Shown here in pieces: positions 1-10,920 of a stretch of DNA of 64,000 nt; the stretch's first letter is position 1; every line of letters starts with the position of its first letter. Position numbers and translations under genes: made by a program. The stretch lies in assembly GCA_037976565.1 (NCBI GenBank), contig CP137673.1, forward strand, positions 5,930,935-5,994,934. The letters run 5' to 3'. The notes below the pieces were generated by a model. It was not told where the DNA came from and searched no databases. It saw nothing but the letters and a program-made list of their open reading frames with translations. Source of the DNA: Mesocentrotus franciscanus. Lineage: Eukaryota; Echinodermata; Echinoidea; Camarodonta; Strongylocentrotidae.

Positions 1-1238
1 CGAATACAGTTTTTAAAAACGAGGGGGAAATTGTGACCCCACCAAAAGAAAATGCTATTTTAGTGTTCTCTCTTCGAAAATCTTGTATCATTGGTTGGAT
101 AAAAATATATTTTGTTTTCACTGTCTGTGGATGTTTTCGTCCTAGTCCTTTACCCACGCAAATCCCTTTGAATAAAACATGCGTTTAATTTTCCATATAT
201 ATACGCTCACTATTTACTCCTAATCTACCACAGCAAAAAATGACATCTCTGAGGTTGTTCTCATATCATACTTCAGTGCGAACACTCTTATTATGTGCAG
301 TCGAGACACCAGCTGAACGCCTCTTCTAGGACTGAACGGAGATAATAAGAAATTAGAAAATGGATCGTCTTGATACGTTTTACCAAAACAATTGCAGATA
401 GAAGAATTTGAAAGAAAAAGAGAATGAGACTTATCAAGATGGCAACATTCTACCCTCTTAACCATAGCCATCTATGCACAGAGTTTGCCCAGTTTGGTTT
501 CACTGGGTCAAACATGAAGTAAATTCTTTTGTTCTGTGTTTGTCCGACAAAGCGGTATTCGCCATATTGTTCCCAACTCGAACCGGGTTGGCCAAACTCT
601 CCTAATCATTGGCTCTGCACTTAAAATACATTCGGAGCATATCATATTTGTGCTAATTACAATTTAATTGGGTTAACATAACAACCATCCCAGGTAATGA
701 TAGATGTATCTTGGTTATAACTGTTTACTTTCAATTATAACGGCATAGGACTAACTGCATTCAGTTCTCAGGGGTAAATAATTATGTAGGTCAGTAAATT
801 GCACAATTTTTTTTTTTTTTTTTTTTTTTGGTGACAATTTTGTTTACCATTCAAAAAGACCGCTGGCAGAGACGTTATTGCAACCTAGATTGTTCGTTAT
901 TAAACTCTCAATATGATGACAGGTCATATGTCTGATTCCTTTGCATTTATGAGATCCATTTTTGTTCATCATAATTATACAAGACAAATTACAAATGCCG
1001 GAAGAAACTCGATCCATACACAAGTGTAATTAGAATTCCAATCGAATTTATATTATCTTTTATCACTGCTCTAACTCTTCGCTCATCTTTTTTTCCCTTC
1101 AATTATTAAACGGATTTGTATTTTGTATTATTGTTCTAACAATGTGGGGAGCGGAGAGGTAATTTAACTATTTTCCTTTTTTCTCTTATAATAACATGTC
1201 AGTAATTGTGATGATAGGATTATGATAGTACTAATGTT
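1..1238. other. Intergenic stretch, no gene recognised
   Basis: AT-rich sequence with a poly-T run near 809-829. The short open frames here show no recognisable domain, no convincing splice partners and no homology I can name. Confidence 0.5.
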
Positions 1239-1285
1239 ATGACAACAGTTAGAATTAGTAGAATGATAATCATGATAATAATTAG

Positions 1286-1286
1286 C

Positions 1287-1344
<58 letters not shown>

Positions 1345-1440
1345 AGAATAGTAGTAGTAGTTATACTACTAAAACTAATACTAATAATAAAAAGAAGAAG
1401 AAGGGGAAGAAGAAGAAAAAGAAGAAGAAGAAGAAGAAGC
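1286..1440. repeat. Compound (AGT)n then (AAG)n microsatellite
   Basis: An almost pure AGT run (about 1286-1344) is followed by interrupted AGT/ACT, then an AAG-rich run (about 1393-1440). The serine-rich and threonine-rich frames seen on the two strands are by-products of the repeat. Confidence 0.95.
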
Positions 1441-1970
1441 ATTGTGCTTGTATGAAACAGAACGGGACAAAGAATCGTATTTTGGGCAAGTATTACCCAT
1501 TCGGCATTCTTATGTTTTTCTGTCTTTTTTCATATGATAATAAATTGTAAAGAAATTCAATTGTAAATAAATAATTTGTGTCCCTAGATTATTGCGAAAT
1601 CAAGTCGGCTACATCAGTTTTGGAATTTCTTTCCACTATCAAAACCAACAACTTCAATAGGCCAAAAGCTAGGTACAATATTTTATTTCGATCTTTAATC
1701 ACCTTCTTAGCTTTTCATCATGCTTGCCGTAGATGGGGATATTTCCCCCGAGAAGTATTAATATTTTGGAAAACAACTCATTAACAATAATCCGGCTAGC
1801 TCATGGGATTTTAGAGCAATATACAAATACCGTATAGAGTACCGAAGCTGTGACGTCATAAAAATCTAATCTTAGAATTTCTCAATTTTTTTTCTTCATT
1901 TTCCGAAAGAGCATAAAAAATAATGTCCAAATGTCGAAAACCAGTTGAAAACGCTAAGTATTGGCTGAGA

Positions 1971-2095
1971 TATGACCATCAGAATGAATAGATTTCCTAT
2001 AGGAGCTCAGTGTTATATTGCTCTGGCTCATAACGAGCCAGAGCAATATAACACTGAGCTCCCATATGACATCTTTTTATTCAGATGGTCATATT
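1971..2095. repeat. Imperfect palindrome with a perfect 28-bp stem
   Basis: Inner arms 2002-2029 and 2035-2062 are exact reverse complements separated by the 5-nt loop ataac. Weaker outer arms pair TATGACCATC (1971-1980) with GATGGTCATA near 2084-2093. It looks like the core of a foldback element; no target duplication was identified. Confidence 0.85.
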
Positions 2096-2166
2096 CTTCA
2101 CCACTCTATAACATGCACTGAAGCATGCACATGAGATTGCCATATGTGTTCTCGCACTATTGAAAT

Positions 2167-2322
2167 CAGTGGCGGACCCCCTCCCCTAGAAAAAAAGGTA
2201 AAAACAGCCTTTTTTGTAAAAAAAAAAAAAAAAGAAGAACGGCCGGCACGATTTTCAAATTTTTGCACGAAGTGGGCCCCTTTTTGGGCCCCCTCTCTTG
2301 CCACCGGCTGGATCCGCCCCTG
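2167..2322. mobile_element. 156-bp hAT-like MITE
   Basis: The ends are CAGTGGCGGACC and GGATCCGCCCCTG, an inverted pair of the CAGNGG type typical of hAT elements. Flanks ATTGAAAT (2159-2166) and ATTGAAAC (2323-2330) form an 8-bp target duplication with one mismatch, the length expected for hAT. There is no coding capacity. Confidence 0.8.
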
Positions 2323-2546
2323 ATTGAAACTCCATAGAAAATGTCGTCTTATCATGTGCGAACAAATAATATGTAAACCGTTTTAATTTACTGACACAAG
2401 ATCAGTTCGGATGATATTGAGTTGGAGAAAACTCAGCAAACTGAATAATACATTTCTCCAGAGAATGCAATAAATATGTAAAATATTATTATGGAAGGTG
2501 TTTTGCATCGCAATTAGTGCATGTACTTGTCATACGGAAGTAGAGT

Positions 2547-2690
2547 GAGGCGCGATGGCTAGGTGGTAGAGCAGAGGTCTCGTAACCGGTAGGTAACCAA
2601 GTCCTTCGGAGAGGACTAAAAGCCGTCGGTCCCCTGATTGCTTATTTACAAGCATACAAATGCTTGCTTAGCAGTCTGGTAAAACAATCG
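2547..2690 (+). repeat. tRNA-derived SINE copy
   Basis: The head has an A-box-like GATGGCTAGGTGGTAGAGC followed by CTCGTAACCGGTAGG, matching the heads of the copies at 52.2 kb and 59.7 kb. The B box is degraded, so this is a SINE relic and not a tRNA gene. The 3' limit is approximate. Confidence 0.7.
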
Positions 2691-2714
2691 AACCAATCAA
2701 CCATAAATGACAAT

Positions 2715-3191
2715 AAAAGGCAATGACTACAACGATCTGAATATTCACTTCCAACCAATTTGTATGAATTGGTAATGTCTCTGTGATGTAGAGGCGGACA
2801 ATACTTTCCCATTTGTTCCAGCACTCGAAACGAATTCCCATTTTACAAATATGTATGTCTCGGGGTGGTCTTTTCTTTTATAGAGGACCTGAAATGATAT
2901 ACTCTCTATAATATATTTTGAGTAGTGCCCCTAGGGTGAGGGCACTTGGGAGAAAAACAGAAATTAGTGATGGTTTTGTACACGACGAACGCGAGGTTTA
3001 TCCGTCACAACGTCACAATTAATCCACCGACAAAAATTCCCAATTTGAGATTCGCATAGCAGTAATGATCTCATATTTCAATCATTCATAACTTTCTTAT
3101 TGGGCCGATTTATTTCAAACTTTCGCCATTATGTTTATCGTATTTTCTGCTTTTATTTAAATGAACTTATTTACAAGGGTTGAATTACCCT
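2715..3191. mobile_element. TTAA-type dispersed element, copy 1 (5' truncated)
   Basis: This shares long blocks with 14043-14645 and about 35600-36070, for example the block around TTTTGAGTAGTGCCCC and the block ending CATTCATAACTTTCTTA. The right end reads ACCCT followed by TTAA (3192-3195). The left part is missing next to the SINE. Confidence 0.75.
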
Positions 3192-3646
3192 TTAACAAAG
3201 GACAAAGTATGTAACATATAATAGTCAATAATTTGGGAGGGGGTGAAGGGGAGTAGACGCCATCCAGCAAGAAGCGCCTTTGGGCTGGTACTTAGAGGGG
3301 AAAAAACAAAAATACAACCCTGAGACTTCGTAATCTATACGTAGATTCTGTTAAGCCTCTCTGACTCGCGCCAACAAGCAGCTTACATTTCCATACCTTA
3401 TGCAATACCCATACCTTAATTTTTCCAAATATAGTTATTGTACATTGAAATGCTATGGCAGTGATTCAACTGTCAAGGTATAGGAAAGGCTGGAACGTTG
3501 CATGGGCTGTAGGTGCTTCTCATATCAAATGGCAAGAGGAAAGCAGGCTTTTCCTCTGGCTGTATCACATTTGAAAAATTGGAGACACGCTGGAAAACAT
3601 ATGATGGTCATATAATTATCATACATACATGTGCAGAGGTATGAGG

Positions 3647-3660
3647 CAGTGGCGGACCCA
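3647..3660. mobile_element. Solo hAT-like terminus
   Basis: CAGTGGCGGACCCA repeats the terminus of the 156-bp element at 2167. No matching right end or 8-bp duplication was found downstream, so the element is truncated or its other end has decayed. Confidence 0.5.
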
Positions 3661-3977
3661 AGGAGGGGCGGGGCGGGAGCACGTCCCCCACCCCCTCTCC
3701 GAAAAAGAAATACGGAAATGATGTCTTATCTTTCCTGTCTTTTAGTTTTCTTTCTCTCTTTCCTTTTTTCTTTCTTTCTTAATTTCTTTCTGTTATTGTT
3801 TCCTTTTTGTGTGTGTGGAACTATTGGGGGCACTATAGCCCCCAAGCCACCTCATCGTTTTTGAGTTTTTGAGCGTCAAGTAACGCCTGTCTGGAATGCT
3901 CCCCAGGGAGTGGAGATTGTGCACACAGTGTGTGCGGCAAAGCACTGAATCCAATGACCGGGGTAATAGTATATCAT

Positions 3978-4040
3978 TCTGTAAAGCGCTTAGAGACATT
4001 GTATTAAGCGCTATATAAATGCGGAATATTATTATTATTT
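3978..4040 (+). mobile_element. 3' tail of a retroelement with (ATT)n end
   Basis: GTAAAGCGCTTAGAGAC is followed by GCGCTATATAAATGCGG and ATT repeats, a 3' terminus shared by many L2/CR1-like non-LTR elements and their SINEs. A related tail occurs at about 31210-31250. No coding sequence is left. Confidence 0.7.
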
Positions 4041-4556
4041 AGCGGTACACGCTATAATGCTTGACTCTCACGCAAAAAGTACCGGGTTCGATGCTTGCTC
4101 GCTTTTTACATCCCTTTTAATATACAAGGAGTCAAGTTGTTTACCCATATTTGTTCCTCTCGACCCATGTGTATTCAAGGGGTACCTGTCCCTAGACTAA
4201 TATTAATTGCAGGGCCCGCAAGAAGAGCAGTATTGATACTGCCGAAGCTATCTCCTCACAGCTCGGAGTTTGATTGCAATTTTTTTCGACACATCTCTAT
4301 TCTCTGCAATTCTGTACTGTGTTGTCCCTCTCAGAGTATGAATGTTTTTCCCCAAGTTTGTTTTAAATGTCGCAACCATGTGTAATTGAGAATAGATTGT
4401 TATTACTATTATCATTAGGCCTACAATAAAAGGATATGCAAAAATGATCGTATTCTTTGAGAATACCCCCTTTCTAGCTGTCAGCTTAACAAAACATCCG
4501 GACAATTATCATTATTATTTCCATCCTTCAAGCTCCACTTTCGGTTACCGGACACG

Positions 4557-5000
4557 ACAAATGACAGTATGTTCATCTTAATGCATAATTTCGCCCGAGG
4601 CAAAAGTTACAGTGTTTATTGTCCACAGCAAAAGTTGTCATGCATGTCTGCTTAAGAAAAAAAAATAGAATTTGATATGGTCTTCCATAGATACAACAAG
4701 GAAAAATATTGGACATTCAATACCTGACGACATAAAAATATCTGACAAAAAATAAAATAATAATAGACCACTAACAACAAATGACAGTATGTTCTTTTGA
4801 ATGCATAATTTCGCCCGAGGCAAAAGTTACATTATTTATTGTCCACAGCAATAATTTTCGTGCATGTCTGCTTAAGAAAAAAAAAGAATTTGATATGGTC
4901 TTCCATAGATACAACAAGGAAAAATATTGGACATTCAATACCTGACGACATAAAAATATCTGACGAAAGATTAAAAAAAAAATAACAATAGACCACTAAC
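4557..5000. repeat. Tandem duplication, two units of about 220 bp
   Basis: Unit 1 (4557-4776) and unit 2 (4777-5000) both start ACAAATGACAGTATGTTC and end near GACCACTAAC. They differ by a few substitutions and small indels, so the duplication looks fairly recent. Confidence 0.95.
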
Positions 5001-5547
5001 AAGAACAGAAGATAAGTTTGTAGATTTAATCTTGTTGCATGAAATTCATGGCGACAACCTGTAAAGGGTAGCCTACGCGACGATAATTTTCACTGAACAT
5101 ACGAGCAAAGAGCAAAAAAAAAATTGTGTTGTAGACGAAGATAATGGCATTGGTTGGAGAAGAGGTCCGCAGAGTTCATCTTGAATAAACGCAGAAAGAC
5201 CATTCTCTTCAAGAAGCAAGAGTATGCGATGTTTATCTACACCTTATTAAAGTCTCCATGATGCCTTATAGACGCATGGTTCCCATGCGGTTAACCACTC
5301 CAGTACTAAAATGTCGCAAAATGTGCCTTGATGCTAACGGCTCTGTGGTATTTGATTGTCTTCAAATCAAACAGTTGGAATGACCAAATGCGTAGCCGGC
5401 TCGACGGCTATCTGATCTGTGATTTCGAAAGTCTTTTTCCAGCATTGATTTCTTTTTCTCCACCATCGTATATCGATCGTTGTCTTTATATCAATGTTTA
5501 ATGACTCTGCTGCCTCTGCATTTCTTCTATCCACTTTAACCCCCACC

Positions 5548-7745
5548 CAGAGGCGGCGCTCCCGGGGGGGGGGATATTCTAAAAGTGCCCCTCAAGTTTC
5601 TTTCTAAGTGGTGCTCGTTCGGCATTCTCATAAATGCCCCTTACCACCTCTGAATAGTGCCCCTCTTTACCTTTGAATTGCCGGTATTTAATGAGGTGCC
5701 CCTTTTCCTTTGTAAGAAGTGCCCCTTCCCCTTTGTAATAAGTGCCCCTTTTAACCTCTGACAAGTGCCCCTTTTATTTTTACACGTAACCCTGTTTCCT
5801 TTCTAATAATGAGTGCCCCTTTTCCTTGTGATAAGGGCCCACTTTTTTAATAAGAGCCCTTTCCCCTTCTCATAAACCCCCATTTTCAATTCTGATAAAT
5901 GCCCCTATCAAATCCTGATAGGTGCCCCTTTTCTTTGGACAAATGCTCCTTTTTCATTCTCATGAGTGCAATTTTTTTCATCCCAGGTGAGTGCCCTTTT
6001 CAGGTTCGATAAGTGCCTCATTTTCACCTCTGATAATTATTACCTTTTATTACTTTGACACGTGCTCTTTTTCTTTTCTAATAAGTGTCATTTCTCTTCT
6101 GACAAGTGCCCTTAATTTTTCCTTTCTCCATAACATGTGCCCCTATTTTAAAGCGACTATATAAGAGCAAATTTTCTTTAATTTCCCACAAAGTTCGCTC
6201 ACTAGCTCCGCTTGCTCGCATTTATGGTTGATATCATTATGTTACTTATTTAGTCTTTTCAGTCTTTTATGATTAGATTGTGCTTTTTTTACCCCATCAG
6301 GGATGTTTTCCCCCTCCTTTATGATATGTAATTTTTAGCACTGCGACCTCACAAATCTTAAATATGAATGAATATTCATTCAGACCATCACACCCAACTG
6401 CAAAGTTTGGATGCTTATTAAGCAGTATCTTGGACCATGTAAAGAGAGAAACAAATATTGAAATCATCCCTGATAACCCAGGTCAAAACAACAGTTGAAA
6501 CCAGTTAGATTTTCAGCTGGTATCAACTGGAATCAACTGGTACCAGTTGAATCCATTTGAAGGAACTGGAATATGTGCCAGTTTATTCTACTGATTTCAA
6601 TTGGATTCAACTGGTACCAGTTGAAACCAGTTGACACAACTGTTAAACTTCACATGCACCAGTATATTCCAGTTGAAACCCATTGACTCTACTGGCACAT
6701 GCTGAAAACAAACCAGTCGATTCCAGTTGAAACCAATTATACCATATACTGGTATTAAATTGTTACACCAGTTGATACCATGCAGTTAAAACAATAGGCC
6801 TTAGCCTACTGGTATATCTACCAGTTGATTCCAGTTTAAAACCCATAAAACCAGGGTGGACCATTTGAGACCAGTTGGAACATATTGAAACCCAATGGGT
6901 GTAGTTTACCAGATGATTCCATTTAAAAGCCATTAACCATACTGGTATATCATTAGACCAGTTGATACCAGTTAAAACCGATGGGCCTTACTGGTAAATC
7001 TACTAGTTCATTCCAGTTGTAGCACGTACAGTGGCCTAACTGGACCATTTGATACCAGTTGATTCCAGATGAAAACCAATAGATGATTACAAGTTGTTAC
7101 CAGTTGAAACAAATAGATGATTACCAGTTGTTACCAGTTGAAAACCAATAGATGATTACCAGTTGATTTACCAGATGAAAACCCGTAGATGATTACCAGT
7201 TGATTTACCAGTTGAAAACCAGTAGATGATTACAAGTTGTTACCAGATGAAAACCAATAGATGATTACCAGTTGTTACCAGTTGAAACAAATAGATGATT
7301 ACCAGTTGTTACCAGTTGAAAACCAATAGATGATTACCAGTTGATTTACCAGATGAAAACCCGTAGATGATTACCAGTTGATTTACCAGTTGAAAAACAG
7401 TAGATGATTACAACTTGTTACCAGATGAAAACCAATAGATGATTACCAGTTGTTACCAGTTGAAAACCATTAGATGATTACCAGTTGATTTATCATCTAC
7501 TTGTTTTCAATTCTCAACTGTAATCCAGTTGATTCCACTATTCCAATATCCATATTGAAACCAGTTCACTCAACTGGAATCAACTGGTACCAGTACCAGT
7601 TGATTTTAACTGGTCCTTAACTGTTTTTTGAACTGGGAATGTAATCACAGTGTAGGGGTATATTCGATCCAACGGTCTAAAAATTGTAAAAATTCGCTTT
7701 GGGTTTCCCTTTGTAGCTATAGGTGCCTCCGATCGAGGCACATGG
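5548..7745. mobile_element. hAT-like element copy A with GTGCCCC minisatellite
   Basis: The left end CAGAGGCGGCGCTCC matches the left end of copy B (21408-23001). Inside, about 5580-6160, are degenerate units built on AAGTGCCCCTTTT. The following block (about 6170-6480) is collinear with copy B (about 22560-22870). A second element is inserted at 6477-7637; beyond it TTCGCTTTGGGTTTCCCTTTG resumes the copy-B order. The right terminus is not recognisable, so the end coordinate is approximate. Confidence 0.75.
6477..7637. mobile_element. Nested TIR element carrying an ACCAGTTGA satellite
   Basis: The ends are CCCAGGTCAAAACAACAGTT and, inverted, CCCAGTTCAAAAAACAGTTA. Between them lie dozens of variants of ACCAGTTGA, and at about 7060-7480 a higher-order repeat of 178 bp (ACCCGTAGATGATTACC at 7181 and again at 7359). 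Copy B of the host hAT-like element lacks the insert, giving an empty site: CCTGATAA / AATGTAAT in A against CCTCAAAATGTAAT in B, which implies a 2-bp AA duplication. No coding capacity is seen. Confidence 0.8.
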
Positions 7746-8488
7746 CGGAACATCCAGGAGGGGTGTTGGTGTAGATACATTGAAAAATGTATGGCCTTTT
7801 TTTCTTCTTCATTCAAATGAGAGAACAAACACCAGACAGCTCTACATGATATAAGCCTATTCCATGCACTTTCTAGCTTTATTTAGGCTAACCAGGCCTT
7901 CGATGTGTTAATTAATTGTTGTTGTTTGTTTGTTTTGATAATCATCGATGAGTCATCGGTGATCATCAAAATGATCCATGCAACAACTAAATTATTCATA
8001 CCCTTTTCAAGTTCTGAAGAAAAAAAATGATTCAGTGTACCGATTTATGCATGTTTAGAACTTGAGACGTAACGTAATATCTTTCATCTAAACATATTCA
8101 ACAAAACCTCCAAGTTTTGCAATTTAATACATCTAAAAGTACTTAAGAAAGGCCCTAATTCAGCTAGATAGTCAACCTTTCATTTTTGAGTTACGAATAA
8201 CACAAAATACATCAAATTTACTAGGGGTATGAATAATTTAGTTGTTAAAGTATGAGCCAATTAATCCTGACCCATTGACCCAAATATAATACATGTATGG
8301 GGTTCTACATGTATATATATCTCAGCTCAAAGTTGCCGCGATGCGCACTGTACTATACACAATTACAATTATTATATACCCGGTACTGTAGGCCTATTGT
8401 GTATGCGTTTATAGGATAAACAAACCAGTGACGTAGTATCGAACGTCACCCGACAACCAGGAGCAAAATCTAATGGGGACGTAAATTT
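7746..8488. other. Upstream region of MOSMO
   Basis: No gene is seen. The proximal part contains GTGACGTAG (about 8428) and AACGTCACCC (about 8444), CRE-like half-sites that could be promoter elements. I see no TATA box at a decisive distance and cannot place the transcription start. Confidence 0.35.
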
Positions 8489-8506
8489 ATGAGCAGCAAT
8501 GGATAA
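8489..8506 (+). promoter_or_regulatory. Tiny uORF overlapping the MOSMO start
   Basis: ATG AGC AGC AAT GGA TAA begins 10 nt upstream of the MOSMO ATG and terminates across it in another frame. A second minimal uORF (ATG GGG ACG TAA) lies at 8473-8484. Both matter only if transcription starts upstream of them, which is not shown here. Confidence 0.45.
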
Positions 8507-8601
8507 GATTATGATAGCAACCGGATTTCTATTTTTTGCTGCAGATGTATTCGCACTAACGAGTGTATTTAACCCAGTATGGGTGGTTTCTCATGGATCT
8601 G
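8499..8601 (+). CDS. MOSMO: MOSMO coding exon 1
   Basis: Encodes residues 1-34 plus one base of codon 35, including the first membrane segment. Donor TCTG/gtaagtgg. Confidence 0.93.
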
Positions 8602-10253
8602 GTAAGTGGCGACTTAATTATATATCACAGTCCCACACCTTATTGTTCATGTTACATGTACTAGTTGACAGGTGTCTGACTGTGTCTGTATCGCCATCTG
8701 TCATGTTTGTTTGTGAGCTGTGTTGATGTGTTTGTTGAACTTGTGCTGTCAGTTAGCATGGTCAGTGACTCAGTGTGTTGTCTGTTATAACTTATTGACT
8801 TGTTAATTTTGATAGTTTCAATTCTTTGTCAGTTTACTGTAAAATTTTATCATGTCGGTCACATCAGTCATCAGATCAGCTCATTTTATTTTAAGACCCT
8901 GTTTTTTTTTTTCTTCTTTTTTGTTTAAATAAATAATTTGTGCTTTATTGATTTTATAGTAGGCCTATACTGAAGAGAGAAGTCTATGGATAAAATAAAA
9001 GCCAAAACTGAGAAACTCATCAGTGAAAGTTAAAGGAAAATGTGAAATGTCAGATGAAAAATAACAAAGGTCAAAGTGGTGAATTGTAAAATTACAGAAA
9101 CATATTTAAAGTTACATTACAACTTAATACAAATTACATGAAATGGGATTGACCGAATAGAAATGTAAGCAAAAACTTGAAAAGCATTAATTGGCATTAA
9201 ATTTAGTAATTACAAAAGGTACATACTACATGACTTTTGACAAAAATTAGAAAAGAATTAAAAGTATGAAAGAAGTTAGAACAAAAGAACATTAATTCAA
9301 TGCTGGTGAGCGGGCCTTAACAGAATACATGTGTTTTTTGCATGCCCTTTAAACATCCAATCCTGCTTTTCTTCCCTACAGGAGCCATGACGATGGGCCT
9401 TATTTCGCAGTGCCTGACAATCTTCGGCAGGGATACGGTGTGCATCCCTCCTAACCTTTGCCCTGCCTGGCAGATGACTCTGCTCTTCATCATATGTGCC
9501 ATCATCTGTCTGACCATCACCTGCATCATGTTTGTATACTCCCATCGGAGAATCACCATGCTGGACCATGCCCGATGGTTCTCCTTTGCAGCAAGTGAGT
9601 TCAGGAGAGTTTTGAGAACTAAAGATTCTTTTGAAAAACAGTTTATATTTTACTTATAATGGCTATCCTTGAGAAATGGTAATAAGGGACTTTGGAAGGT
9701 TGTAGGTAGACAATATATTGTGGAATTCATTACATCGTTATATGTGCTTTTGTAGATGCCACATACAACAATTTGAAATTATTTATTCACATGCTGGAAG
9801 AAATGTACATGGATTCAGTTGAAGCATTAAAATGTCTCTACAAAGCCAAATAAAGTACAGAATTTCTCTCTCAAAAATATTAATATTCATAAGAAATGCA
9901 CACATTAAAGCCAACTTTCATTGAAAAACCACATTTGTACATGGATAGACTCCTAAAAATAAAGGGATTATTGACATTATTTCAGTGCAAAGAAATTTCT
10001 TGTGCGGTACTGAAACATGGTTGATTTCTTGTCTATCTTTATCCCCTCTTCAGTTATTTTACTGTGCCTGGCAGCCATCATATTCCCTATCGGCTTCTAT
10101 GTGGATGAGATCGGAGGGGAACCCTACAAGCTCCCTAGCACTGTCACCGTAGGATCATCCTACGTGATCTTCCTCATTTCCATCGTCCTAACTGTCATCT
10201 CAGAGCTCCTTGCAGGCAAGCTGTGTGCTCCCCTCTTTGTTGTCCGAGGATAG
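8499..10253 (+). CDS. MOSMO: MOSMO homolog, modulator of Smoothened (3 coding exons)
   Basis: The spliced CDS is 8499-8601, 9382-9594 and 10054-10253: 516 nt, 171 aa against 167 in human. MOSMO (C16orf52, ATTHOG) is a four-pass membrane protein that, in vertebrates, works with MEGF8 and the E3 ligase MGRN1 to remove Smoothened from the surface and so dampens Hedgehog signalling. Visible matches include MDK..I.G.LF.AAD.FA at the N-terminus, GAMTMGLISQC, GRDTVCIPP, FPIGFYVDEIGGEPYKLP and VGSSYV. Hydrophobic segments lie at about residues 6-25, 66-88, 104-122 and 140-160. The start has a good context (gcagcaATGG) and aligns with the family start. Odd points: E156 inside the last membrane segment, and a C-terminal tail APLFVVRG longer than in vertebrates. 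The gene converges with SNU13. Confidence 0.95.
9382..9594 (+). CDS. MOSMO: MOSMO coding exon 2
   Basis: Encodes residues 35-105, with GRDTVCIPP in the extracellular loop and the second membrane segment. Acceptor ccctacag/GAGCC, donor GCAA/gtgagt. Confidence 0.95.
10054..10253 (+). CDS. MOSMO: MOSMO coding exon 3 and stop
   Basis: Encodes residues 106-171, the third and fourth membrane segments, ending in TAG. Acceptor cccctcttcag/TTATTTT. Confidence 0.95.
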
Positions 10254-10772
10254 TGAAAGATTTCTTGAACTCTTGTGACATTGCTGATGAAGTACATGTA
10301 ATTATTTATTTTTGGAGGTGAGATGATATCTCTTTCAACTCTGTAGCAGCAATGTTTTACAAAAAATATTCTTTTTGCAGAGTGCATGAGAAACCTTTGA
10401 ACTCTTTTAAATACCTCTTTAGCTCTCTTGAACTGCATATGAAAGAGCAGGTCTATCTCTATATTTCCAAAGGGGCGTCATCTTGTCATTACATGTAGAT
10501 CTAGGCCTAGCTACAATCGGGATCGCGGTCGTCTGCGCTGTGTTTGTAGAAACCAAATTAATCGAACAACAAATGTATGGAATGCCGCGCGCACTCCGCA
10601 CAAACTAAGTAAACCATGGGGATCACAGGAGGATGAGGATGAGGGTACAAACTTTTAACTATGCCCTGTGAGTAGGGCATAGCTTTAAATCACGACTCCA
10701 ATTTCGACCAATCAGATGGCTAGATTTCTAAAGTGAGGTATATAATAATAGATATATTATTTTCAGAGATCA

Positions 10773-10920
10773 GGGCCCCATTTCACAAAACTTGTCATCA
10801 GTGACATATGACAGATTTTGTTAAAAGCTAGTGAAATCCTTGGTTCTGTTTGGTTATCAGCAGATTTGTCACTGATTTTTGTCATTTGTCATTGAAAAAA
10901 GGCTTTGTGAAATGGGTCCC
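10773..10920. mobile_element. Short MITE with GGGCCCC ends
   Basis: The ends GGGCCCCATTTCACAAA and TTTGTGAAATGGGTCCC form an inverted repeat, and CAG flanks it on both sides if the element is taken as 10774-10919. It is related in end structure to elements at 41916 and 43149. Confidence 0.75.

Noticed and set aside
6477..7637. CRISPR-like array
   Set aside because: Repeats are degenerate, spacers are repeats themselves, and the context is a eukaryotic transposon.
9297..9569. Minus-strand 80-90-residue frames
   Set aside because: Shadows of MOSMO exon 2.
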